Shown: positions 46,612-58,758 of the stretch, piece after piece
Layout: each line of letters starts with the position of its first letter
Position numbering within the stretch: the first letter of the stretch is position 1
Origin: Monilinia fructicola
Taxonomy: Eukaryota; Ascomycota; Leotiomycetes; Helotiales; Sclerotiniaceae
Assembly (NCBI GenBank): GCA_008692225.1
Contig: VICG01000003.1
Location: 1,171,501-1,235,500 of the forward strand
Length of the DNA stretch: 64,000 nucleotides
Direction of reading: 5' to 3'
Notes under the pieces: generated by a model
Told to the model about the DNA's origin: nothing
What the model saw: only the letters and a program-made list of their open reading frames with translations
Databases searched by the model: none
Program-made: the position numbers and the translations under genes

Positions 46612-49600
46612 GGGAATAGAACGGTATAGTTGCAAGATGAGTGCGGGTGCTTTTGTTTTCCCCCAAAACTTGGGTGAAGTTTGTTATAAGATTGGGCTAT
46701 TAGATTATTGAATACAATTTTTTCATCCTTTGAGAGATTTGGTGATCAACTCACTTGCGATAAATCTGAAACTGCGAGGTCAACATACAGTATGACCTGA
46801 ATAAGAGCCTAAGAGAAGACACATAGATTTAGCTCCTACGTCTCCTTTTATGACCAGCAAAGACTTCAAATATTGAAAACTTCGATGGAACAGGCAGCTC
46901 AATGCAGTTCAGATGACAGATCAAGGGAATGCAGTCAAACTTGTGAATTATGGGATGATCCTGATTGATATTTGGTAGGCTTGCAGTGAGGAGCTAACAG
47001 CAAGTGAACTTTGTCTGATAAGAGAAATAATCAATGTGTTAAAGAAAGTCTTCACTAATCGATAGGCCACCACAGTGTGTGCCCCTTTTCCTGCTATCTT
47101 GGGGAGATTAGAACGATGGTTTCCTCTTCGGAGATCCCCCTTTCTTGCCACTGGGGATAAGTAGGGAGTTATGAAGGAACCTGTAAATTTGGAGGGTGTC
47201 GATAAGCAGAGATGGCCTCTCGTATGGATATAATAGGAATGCAGTATAATAGATAACTTGGCGTTGACATCCCATCAGCTTTTAGATATTGAGAAAGTAT
47301 GAAAAACGAATAGCGAGCGGGAAGGTGTGGATCGTTGAGTTTATGAGAAGTAGACGAATCTGTATTCTCTTCTAATTTATCTACGTCTTCTCTCATGTTC
47401 AATGAAGGGAAGAAGACAAATATGCCAGCCGATCATGGAGCTAGATGTGCAAGGAATGCGATGTTCGACACCGCAGGGCTATTATTGGAATATTCATATC
47501 AAACCTGACGAGATCATATCTGCAGCAAAACATTCCGGAGACTATGCTTTCGTTTCTTAGATTTACCACCCATACAAGAAATACTAGGCTTGAAGATAGT
47601 GATGATTGTATCTCTCGACAGATAAACACACTGGCTATGATTCATGATTCCCACAACGTAACGAAAACTGGAAATGAAATACAAAATTCGGAATAGCTAG
47701 TTGAGAGAGAACAAAACGCCTCTGATATCGACCCAAGCCTCAACAGGTAAAACAATTATCCCGTTCCTATTTCTGATAATCAAAACCCATAATATGAGCT
47801 AATAAACAGCCGTCTACAGACAGATAGATGCCCATCCCTCTGTCCCTTTACACCAAATCGATAGCTGCAGTGATTCAGTGGCTGCACGGCGGCTTTGCAA
47901 CTACTAGGTTTGGCAAGCAGTTTCACGAAAATCGTATGAGGAGTCGACGGCTCCGGGGATCTCAGTTCTGCTATTCTAGACCTCTTTATATCTGTATCCT
48001 CTTGTAAAAATGGAAGTCGGGGTTGAAGGTTTGTTGGAGAGTAATTTAGGGATAGTTCTGTTCGAGCTGACTGATGATGAAGAGAGTGAGTTAGCTGGGT
48101 CAAGAGTGAGGAACATGGATGTGGATAGGGGACAGAAACATGAGACAATAGAAGACAAGTAGGTACGGTTGTAGGTGCATCGATGTTTGGAATCAGTCCG
48201 TGCTTGTGCGTAGAAAGGAAAGGAATGGGAATATAAGGTGACAGGCTTTTGCTTCACGTACCTGCTGATGTGCTTTGATGATGAATTTGATTCTCCCTGT
48301 ATTATCTATACCTCACGGCCCACCGTACACCTGAAATCACAGAATCAAAAAGACGCATCATGTTCATAATCACGGGTTCTCAAGCTTCTCTTCTCTCAAG
48401 TTCATACCTACAACGCATAAACCCACGAGTAACCTACGGATTGCCCCATCACTACGTCGTCACACTGAGTACACTGTACATCCGGACATCCGTCGCAAAA
48501 CGTATACAGTATCCTGGCGTACACTCAGTTTTCTCAACAGCAAGCCGCTGTTGGAAAACTCCTGAGGAACAGATCAGGCTTTCAAGCGGGACATTGAAAA
48601 TTGATGGAGGAGGGATATACAGCTTCCAAGTGCTACTGGTAGCATGTTGCTATGCATGTGCCGCATCAGCTGCATGAAAAAGTAGAATAGTAAACGGGGG
48701 GCGCAAATAGCTTAGTGGTCAGAACCAGCAGAATAGTAAAGCAGTAACACTTCCCAACGCATCATCCACTCAGACCCCTCGTCGAAGGCAGAGAGAATGT
48801 TTAACAGGAGTGCACCCCGCAGCAGCTCGATTCAACATCAAAAACAACAGGCATGATAGAATTACACAATTGGTAGCTACACCGTCGTGCTTTACCCCCC
48901 TCAACCCCCAAAGGGCCAGACAAATCATCACTTTCTAATGTTCTGGAAAGATTCAACTCATGATTAGGTGTACAAGCATGATATATCAAGTCCATAAACA
49001 ATTCGTGAGCGCGTGAATCACTTCAGTATTATGAGACCGGCTGAGTAGATTTACATTTCATGTGTTTGAGCTTCCATGATGTTAGACTCGGACATTTTTA
49101 GGAGGCACAACGCACGACGCACGACGCACAAGGGGCGAGGGGTGGGAGGAAAGGGGCATCTAATGGTGGTTGAAACTGTCGCAACAAGAAGGCAGGTGCG
49201 TGAGTGATTTATGTTGATTGCTTCTCATTCAAGATGTGTCGGCATGACTAGGCGCTGCAGTTAGGTTTGTAGTTTCATGAATAAACTCGATGCAGACGAT
49301 TTGGGACATTTACCGAGACCAGCTGAGGCCAGCTGATTAACAGTTAGTCACAACGCTTTTCTTGGGAACTTTGTAATTTCGATGTCATGAAGGAGATCGA
49401 GATTTACGACGAGTAGGGCGATCTGCTGATGACTGTCGCGATGGAAATAGAAACTGTGATCAAAGCCTTCACGAAATGGAACTGGGCTAATCAAGTCACT
49501 GTTGGTACAATCTCATTCACTATCATGATTGTCATGACTTTGCCAATGGCAGAAGAGCAGGATCTCACGAAGTCGAGTCTTTGAAGGAAGATGATGTAGT

Positions 49601-51525
49601 CTGAATAATCTCCGTCCAGCTATCCATTCAAGAGATCTTTATAACCGCCTTCACGTAAATTTCGCCTAGTTTCAGAGCTATTGATCTATGGCGCAGGCTT
49701 TCCAAGAGAACCGATATAACCAACTAGAGACCACGGGATTGCCAAAATGTGAGGAAAGGCAGCCTTAAGAGAATCAGGAAGGTGGAGGAATTCATTCTGC
49801 TGCCTACGCGATGCCTTCTATCAGCAGACTATGCCGAGAACAATGGGTTACACCCACAATGGCCACAATGCTCCCTTGCCTTCATCTAAGAAAATGTGCC
49901 GTCTTACATCTTGTATGCCGTATATTAGCGGTGCCGTTTCATAGAAGGATGAAAACAAGGGATAGGGTAGCACACGAAGGATTTGGAACTTCTCGGAGAC
50001 AGTGAATAACAGGCGGTGAGATAATCGTTAGATGCTGCACGGAAAGAATCTAAGAAGGCCTCTCTGGGTGCGGCGCAGGGGATTCTAGAAAGCTTCTCTT
50101 TCCTCAATTTCGAGCTCCCCCATGTTTCTATTTTTGAAGCACATCTTCCTCCCTCTCGCAAGCGTGCTTACGGCATGGGTAAACAGGCGTCTTACACCAA
50201 ATCAGCTTGATTGTGCCTCCTGAGTACGTATCGATGCTACATCACAGCGTGGACGAAGCGAAGCTTAGGCTACACTATCGATCCCGCCTACCTTCATGAC
50301 ATACCAGAAACTGATTAGACCTGGAATAGATCCCCGTCGCCGTTACATGCAAAGCTCCAAAAGAAAAAATACTTCCAAGTATGAAAGAACCAAAGAACCC
50401 AAGATTGTGTCATCGTGGCCCATTCAATCACCAGTCAAGAACTCAAGAACCGCTCGGCTGCCACGCAGCTGACAGCATCACGCAAGATTGTTTTTGCTGT
50501 GCCGTGCCGCTAAAGATCGTAAAAACCATGTGGCACTACGGGCCGGGGACATGGTAACATGTGAAGGTTGGTTTTTTTGTAGGGGGATCCTACGCGGAAC
50601 ATGCATGGATCTATCTGGTGGCGAACGCGGACAACAGAGCAATTAAAAAGAAATCAAGAAATTGATGAATGGGGGTTCGACACTGATTTCTGACTGCCCA
50701 GTGAATTCTGCTACGGGAGAAGGGTGCCGCTCGTCTCCACCACTCTTTTACTCCAAGTTCCAACATGACAAGGCAGCAGAATAAACAGAGATGTGAGAGG
50801 TTGGATACCAATTTTAGTGGCACGGCATGAAGATATAGATGCTGTATGCTTCAGTAGCTAATGTCCGAATGATGCGATGGGATGTCATTGAATCGAAACG
50901 CGCGGTTGGAAAATGCATGGTAAACGGATAGGATATATCGGATCATTGGCCTGTAGATACTGATGGGTAAATAAAACCATTCCCTTGGGACGCTTCTCAG
51001 CCATCCAACTTATCGAATGATGATGATTTGGAAGAAAAGGAAGAACGAGATGGTGTTGTGAATTATGTTGTGCATTGATTTAGGATGTGTTGTGTTGTGG
51101 TGTGTTGTGTCATGTTCTGTTGTTGTTTCTTCCATGTATACAGGTATTTTATTTTATGTTGTTTTATTTTATATTATTTGATGCAGTCATCCATTACCAC
51201 CCACCCTTCATCACGATCCACGGCTTCTCACAGCCAACAAGATTATATACAGAGATATAACCAACTAGCCAACTTGTCTCTGGCACCAGCCATCAGATAG
51301 ACATGCTTATGTGAAATCGGACAATATATTGTGCCGACTACCAGAGTAGTTAGCTCTCGTTGCTTGAGTAGACGGATATATAAATACCCAGGGAAGGCAG
51401 ATAGATGCATACATGTATCTGTGCATATACATGTACATATACATATACATATACGTTACATATACGTTACATACATACGGTATGATATATATAGATGGAT
51501 ATATACATAGAGTTGTAGACATATG

Positions 51526-51562
51526 TATATATATATATATATATTATAATATATATCTATAT
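51526..51562. repeat. TA-rich microsatellite
   Basis: An (AT)n-type tract within the gene-free region. A less regular TACA/TATA stretch precedes it from about 51413. Confidence 0.75.
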
Positions 51563-54500
51563 CTATATATCCACATGCATGCTTACACTCTTCCCTCCTC
51601 CGTACGGTCCACGGGCATTGATTGATTGATAGTCACGAAAATCTCTATAACCATTTGGTGATTGGAAATTCTAGGAGAATAGGGGAGTTGATGGAGACCT
51701 TTCCGGAATTAGATTCTCCAATGCTCCAATTCTTCACCCAAACTCGGTTCGTATCACCGATAATTATATCAACAAAATCGTTCGATTATCTGTAAACGAG
51801 AATCTGCTACCAACCTACAAGTCAAAATATACTTCGGCGAGGACAACTGTTAGTTTTCCCCGAAGTAAGGTACACGATATGGCAGATGGATTGGGTTGAT
51901 TTCGTCTCATATTTTCCATATTTTCCATATTTTCCCTTATTTTCCATCCTTCCCATATGTTGATGGGAATTATTACCTAGATCATTCATTACAAATTGAT
52001 ACTCAAGGATTAAACGTGTTCTGGGCTAGATCTTCCCCATCATCTCGCTCTTCGCTCTTTTCTCTCATTGGTTGACGTGCATGATATATGACGCTTCGTT
52101 CTTTTGAACCAATCATCGACTATTACATATTTTGGTTCTTTTTCCAGGTTTTATACGACTCACGGCATATCCGAACCCCTCATCGGTAGTGTGCAGGTGC
52201 AGGTGCAGGTGCAGTCTTGAGTTGCAGCCTCAATGACGCTAAACACCCTCAAAATGAATAGACAGCTTGGAACTGTTGTGCACCCCTCCCTCCCCTCTGC
52301 TTCATGATCCGCATGGAGTAAATAAACCAAAAAACGTGGGATCAACGATCTTCTTCCTCGTTATGGAAATATTTGACGAATGGCCTGTGAGATGCTTGCA
52401 TTATTTCTATTGCATTTTGGCTAAGAGGCGAGAGAAGCGATAGAAGCATTAGATTCTAGACTTATTAGCTTCCCGAAGACTGAAGTCCAGGATTTATTAC
52501 CTCACGCAGGCTTACGGTGTTTGCCAATGTTTTTTACTCTCCGTAGAAGTACCTAAGGTAGATAAAGTTCGGATATCTTCCGTTCTCCAGGGCTTGTCCT
52601 TTCTCTTCTTGTCCACCTACAGGACTTTCCCCCCAGGTTGTTGTCCCTTGTCAAAAACTTAGATAAATTAAAAAAGGCTCAATGATATCCATGTTATTGA
52701 TAATTCCACTTCATCTACAGCAATGAATGGTCTGACGCTGACCCAAGGTGTTGGTAACACTTAACCGACCTGCTTCTCTAGGTTTTGGTTGTTGCACATT
52801 TGCCGTGTTTTTTCTCTCCTCGTGTGCAACGACCGGTAATTAGATCCCCCTTCGATCTACACCACTCATTGCTTACCCATTGTTTGGGTCTGTTGTATAC
52901 CTTTGAGAGTTGGGACTATCTTTAGAATGTTGCATAGGACGGGATGATGGTTTGAAGATTCAAAGCTGACGGGCTTACCGTTTAGTCGTAATTAAGCCAA
53001 TGAAAATTCTTTCCATCGCAGTCTTTTGGGCGAGCGGCATTCAACCTCGCTAGGCAGCTTATGGCAATAGATGACTATTGAAAGAATCCCAAGAGAAGAG
53101 CATGGCCTTCGTGTGCCTGGTGACGTTAGATGTGTGCGGCACATGGATGACAAGGACATGGTAGTCTGAAGGAATACAATGCCAGTCCATGTGTGAGGCC
53201 GATAGTCATTCTTCTTCTACGCGGCGCCCGATTTAATTTGATGAATCAGAGTTAAGCCTCATAAAACAAACCCAAAGCAAGAATGGAGTGCCGATTGTAA
53301 GTAGGATTAATGCCAAGTTAGGAAACCTCGGTAAGTGAAGGGTGATACTTGGGTACTGGCGAGAATCTTTACGTACTGATGGGAAATTACCACATATCAT
53401 ATGCCGGAAACCGTCCTAGTGAGGTCCGAGATGTGCATTAATGGGGTTGCTCCCTTGTGGAAGAAAGGGAAAAAAAATGGTTTGTCCTCAAGCTCCCCAC
53501 TGTGATGTACCGCAACTCAGTTGAAACGGTATTTCCACCCCTCCCGGATTATTCGGCAAGCACGTCCGACGGCATTATATAAATTGTGACTGGCCTTATC
53601 GTTCGACTTCGTGGCACCCATGAAGGCCCATTCCCACCCCTGATGTCTTGGCAGCAGACCCGAGCTACTTCTCCATATAATCTGCAATGAGGAGTGTAGA
53701 TAATTTTGGTTGGTCCCAGGCCTCGGCGCTGGTTCCTGCAGACAAGAGGCACAGTCGGGTATCTCCCAGTTCTTCGGACGAGCTTTCGGTATATTCCTTC
53801 GACATGGATGGATTGGGTCATTATAAGGACAGAGCAACTTTTGCTGACGACCGCGCTTAGCCGTTGGAGTAAAATTGCAATCGCTGGCTCGTCCGAATCT
53901 CACAGAGATACCACATCTCCCACCGAGACGAGCCGTTGACTGGTCAAATCTTCAGGAAAAATCATGTTCTGGGATAAGACTTGAAGAATGCCTGAAGAGG
54001 TCACAATTGCGAGGCAGCAAGCAATATGGGGAGGTGGTCATGCTGCGGCCCGTCTGCGGCATTGCTTAGAGATATGCATTCGGATCCGAATCCGGAAATA
54101 CGCGTCTCGTCCGGCTCCTAGGAGGGAAAGGAAGAGAAATTGTGCAAATTAGTATGGGACGCTTCGAGAAGCGATTCGCGGTTTGTCACCGTATCAGGTT
54201 TCAAATTTACCGGAATCCAAATAGTTAGTTGCTTTTTCCAAATAGACAGAACAATAATCTCGGCATCTGTAATAGTGCATCTTCACCGTTGGCGCTTTTA
54301 GTATTTTGTGGCTTGAGATCATCACGAGAAACCCCTGAAGCGCGGCTCTTTTCTTTTACTATGCTTGCACCTTTTTGCTCTTTGCTCGCTAGCAAGTCAC
54401 GAATAGCATCTTGACAAATTTGGAGCCATACTCAATCAATATACACATGATCAGCCGGGAGCTAAAGGGATGAAGTTTTGGGACTTTGGTGGGTCAATCA

Positions 54501-55406
54501 AACGTTCTTTTCGTACAAGAGCCCAAGAATCTATGGATCCAACATTGAACAAGTAAACTATTGGACTCAAACGAGGAGTTGCAGACCGATCGGAGCACGT
54601 CCCTGATCGGGGAAAACACATCACCTGCATAATTTAAAAGATACAGTACAGTACTGTACCGTATGGAAAGTTCGAAACGTTACTTTGGGACGGGATCAAA
54701 ACGAGGTATCCATATGATCAAGAAATAGGTAGGTTCTTGGCCTTCTCGCTTGAGACTCTTGGATATGACATAAGAATATTTTCAGTCGTTGGTTGTTGTA
54801 CTGCAGACCTTGCGTACCTCTACCCGTGCCTATCACCAACCATCAATTTGTGCTCCAGCTGCTATACGAACTTTTTCAAGATTCAAATTTCGGAGCCATG
54901 ATGACTGATGATTACTCATTGGTGTTACAATACAAGTGATGAGCGAAAGAGGAAAGGTTGTGCAATGACGACAAAAAGCGGGCAGTCGGCGACCAATGTC
55001 AGTTATAGTACTGTATTACTCCGTACGATGAAAAGGATGGATACCTGCCAGCTGGTACCTAGTACAGTCGTAATGATTGGGTATAAAGCAGAGATAGGAA
55101 AGACTTGACAGAAAGGGAAGGAAAAAGATTATTTTCCCAGTGGTTCGGGACAATACAGTAGCGGAGTAGAGGGAGGAGGTGAGTTGGGTAAGAACAGGCG
55201 GGAGCTGGAGATGAGCTTAACAGAATTTGTTATACATTTCTAATTTTCCCCTATGTATACGACGTATAGAGCCAACCGTTCTAGTTGTTGGTGTGGATTC
55301 GTCAGGGAAACAGTTAAAGTTACAAACCCGCAGGTGGTACGATTGTAGGTAAGGATGATTGGCAAGGCAATTACAATGAATCCAAGTGGCGAACACCAAA
55401 AGATAC

Positions 55407-55432
55407 ATATATATATATATATATATATATAT
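55407..55432. repeat. Microsatellite (AT)n
   Basis: About thirteen perfect dinucleotide copies. Confidence 0.9.
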
Positions 55433-56340
55433 TACCCAACTCGGATAAGAACGTGCACATATTAATATGTATGTAGGTCATAAATGATATCCACCACAAT
55501 AAAATCCTTTCATATCTTTTCCGCTGTAGAGGTTCTCGTTTAACGACAACATACAGTCAGTAGGTAGCAACAACATATATGAAGAAACCCTAACTGCAGA
55601 ATGAGCAAACCTTTACTGGTTTGACGGTTACTCGAAGCAGTCATGGATTATATTTCTGCATGATAAATCACTACCCAGGTAATAAGAAGTGGTATATAGA
55701 GTAGAAGACTGGGCCCCCGGATCAACTCGGTAGATTGTGAGTACAAACATGTACCTATCTAGCTCAAGAAGATGTTTTCCCCGTCTCATCTCATTTCAAG
55801 CTACCATGAACTGGCAGGTAGAGTAGATCATCTATGGTCTTATGTCAGACTTCAAAGAGAACGGCCGTAAGGATTTTGATACAGGACTGTACGGTAGCCA
55901 CGGCAGGGTCTGTATCGTAGAATAGCGGGTGGAAGAAATATATGGGGACGAACATGCGGCGACGAAATGTGGAACGTTAGAATGTTATTCCTTCCTTCGC
56001 CCATGGATGAACATACTGTATTATTCCGTCGTAAGAAAAAAGTACTCGAACCAAGCACTAAATTCGCATTCGCTTGAACTTCCTTCTTGAACGAAAGAAA
56101 AATAAAATATTGTACGGAGGATGCAGAATACAAATGACAAGCCTGGTGGAGATACAGTATATACAGTACATTACCAAACTCAAAATTTTATGGGGACGGC
56201 AATGAATGATAATGGATGTCAGCTTTTCTAGAGAGAGGATAGCTGGAGACCAAAGAGAGAGCAATTTAATACAGAGTTGGGTACATCAAATGATATGCAA
56301 AAAGGAAGGAAAAGGAATCATTCATTATACAATTAGTACG

Positions 56341-56490
56341 GAGTGTATGTATATATATGAGTGTGTGTATATATGTGTGTATGTGTATATATGTATATAT
56401 GTATATACGTATATGTATATGTATATGTATATATATGTATGTGTGTATGTATATGTATATATATGTATGTGTGTATATGTGTATATATTA
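56341..56490. repeat. Degenerate TATG/TGTA microsatellite
   Basis: About 150 bp of interleaved TGTA, TATA and TGTG units. It opens a spurious Tyr/Val/Cys-rich frame. Confidence 0.85.
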
Positions 56491-57079
56491 TTCAAGTATT
56501 TCAACTGCTGATTAAATAGTTGTAAATCAATCTTATATATATATTAGATAAGACCCTTGGAATATATCGATATACACAAATAAGAATATATGTTTATATA
56601 AATAAGAATCTGTATACATACAAATAAGAATATATGGATGTCATATATACAATATAACAAACACAACTTAATATAACCTAATATAAAATAACTTTGATAT
56701 TAATCTATCTACATACGATCTGTCTCCCGACTCCCTCATGTATATCGAACTAACTCTTCTTAAAAAGCGTATTAGATGATCTGATCTCTAACTCTTCTTT
56801 TTCCAAAGTAAAATGTGCATCGGACTTTTGAAAGAATTTCTGGCGGCGCTAGTCGCTCAATCTGTAGCGTATAGCTTACTCACGAGTCACTACCTAGGTA
56901 GATGCCACTAACTGACTCAAATCTCTTGCTACTTGCAATTCTCGATGGCTTCCAAGGTTACTACTGACTTGCTTGACTTGCACAATCATTGAATTTCAAT
57001 CATACATACGAGTATCATGAGTAAGTAGTCACCGTCGCTGCGACATCAGAAGACACGACATCACACTATCTTGTCGATT

Positions 57080-57330
57080 TATCTCCTCTTTCGTCCTTTC
57101 GCCCTTTCGCCCCGTCATCCTTCTCAAAGGAGGGAGTCGTGAGGAAGTCTATTTTGGTCTACTGTACCCAGCTAGTAATCATAATCTATCCCTGGTCGGT
57201 CTTTTCTTTTCCCCCCTTCCCTCCCTTGACTCACACACTCACTCCCTCACTCCCCTTGACTGGACTAAGTTGACTTCCCTCCCCTCTCCTCCCCTCCCCT
57301 TCCCTCTCCTTCGCCTTCCCTCTCCTGTGT
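57080..57330 (+). promoter_or_regulatory. CT-rich tract, probable promoter of the Zn2Cys6 gene
   Basis: About 250 bp dominated by C and T on the plus strand (CCTCCCTCCC and CCCTCTCC blocks), a pattern common upstream of transcription starts in filamentous fungi. It would imply a leader of over 1 kb before the ATG at 58759. Confidence 0.35.
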
Positions 57331-57540
57331 CAATCAATTTGGTTTTGCGAGCTGGCCCTTCTCACTGTACCTTGCCATGCCACGCTTTTTAGTCCCTGTC
57401 ACACCTGTCCCCCGGTTAAGAAAATTATATTCGGAGTAAGAATCTCTAAAACCTTTCTGAAAGAGCTTGGTGCAGAATATGGCACCAAACTGCTTGTAGA
57501 AAGAAGTTCGAATTTCCATATTCGTTATCCGAATCCGACC

Positions 57541-57605
57541 ACACTGCACACGCTGCACACTCTCTACACGCTGCACACTGCACACTACACGCTGCACACT
57601 ACACA
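57541..57605. repeat. Minisatellite, CACGCTGCACACT-type unit
   Basis: About five imperfect copies built from ACACGCTGC and ACACTGC pieces. Confidence 0.8.
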
Positions 57606-58067
57606 TTTGCACATTTGCTCTGGCCGAGACCCATAACATGCTACTCTATGACAGGCTTTCAGATCATGTCTGAGACGCCACGGGCCCACGATTTGTTCAT
57701 ACCCCACAAGTTCGAGTCCTTTGATCGCTGAACTCTGAGTTTTGCTATATTTTAGCTCCAACTCTTGTACCGAAGCGTGAAAGTGGCAGCTTTTGGATCT
57801 TGACTAGGAACTGGGAACTTACTAGTGAACATACTAGTGTTGCGACGGTACTTTCACTCCCCCGATTACCGGTACTTTCCTACTCCCATATCAACAATAT
57901 CGGTGATCATCCCCTCAGCCAGTCGAAGAGGAACCAGGATAGGCTGTGTTCGTTTGGATTTGTGTAGTTCTGGGTTGGGTTGGGTTGATAAGTCTTAGTT
58001 TAACCTTTAAAATATTCCCGGCTTTTCATCCCCCAGAAGACCCTTCGAGCCTCTCTTCTTTCCACAC

Positions 58068-58100
58068 ATATACATACATACATACATACATACATACATA
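58068..58100. repeat. Microsatellite (CATA)n
   Basis: About eight copies in the presumed leader or promoter of the transcription factor gene. Confidence 0.88.
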
Positions 58101-58758
58101 AGAAGGCCCGCTGTTCAAACAATCCCTTGCCCTTTCTGACCGGCTTTTGAATTGCATATTCCTTCTGCATCTACCAGGTATAGCATCCTTGACCCCATCT
58201 CTTACGCCCATTCTACTACTGTCCTGCTTGAGATACCAGCTGTCTACTAAGCAGAGAATATTTCAACCTGCCTCGCACGAGCTTCTGCTTCCAGAATCAT
58301 GGGTTTGTCCGAACTTATGGTCACAGCATGAGCCACACTTTCAATTTTCCATTGCCGACAGGATTCATTGATACCAATATACCTATCACATCTCAAATTT
58401 CCATTCGGGTCCTCCTCGTGTCATTGTTACATTGTGCTTCCTTACAATACCCACGGTTCCTTCCAATCACCGTCCCTACCGTTCGGATTTAGACTGGCGG
58501 CACTTCGTTGCGACTGCCGTTTGAAAACAGCTCAACCACCCTGATTCGAGGTCAGCTGAATTTGTTCAAAATTGAAGCAATTACAGTACATCCTGACATA
58601 CTTGTCGCAAACCTTGCCCGTGCCACATTGCTACGTTCAAGGGAAACACCTCTTCCGCCCTTGCACGGATCCTAAAGATAAACCATATACTTGCGGTCAT
58701 ACCCATATTCATACGAAAAAAAAAGATATTCCTCCCACACACCTCGCCTTTGCACGAA

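Larger units (their letters stand above)
46612..58758. other. About 12 kb without a recognisable gene
   Basis: Base composition is ordinary over most of this span, so it is not a RIP-type AT desert, yet no open frame exceeds about 130 codons and none resembles a known family. The largest, minus 53903-53517 (128 codons), is unconvincing. It holds scattered microsatellites, many TACAGTAC-type short motifs and, near the right end, CT-rich promoter-like DNA for the downstream transcription factor. Possible contents are long non-coding transcripts, a large regulatory region or strongly decayed genes. Neighbouring genes are intact, so sequence errors are a poor explanation. Confidence 0.5.

Noticed and set aside
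48712..48760. tRNA-like 5' half (AGCTTAGTGGTCAGAAC)
   Set aside because: No matching T-arm or acceptor stem follows within tRNA distance.
53517..53903. Minus-strand 128-codon ORF in the gene-free interval
   Set aside because: No recognisable domain, overlapping open frames on both strands, no splice support.
56206..56511. 101-codon ORF with Tyr/Val/Cys repeats
   Set aside because: Produced by the TGTA/TATA microsatellite.
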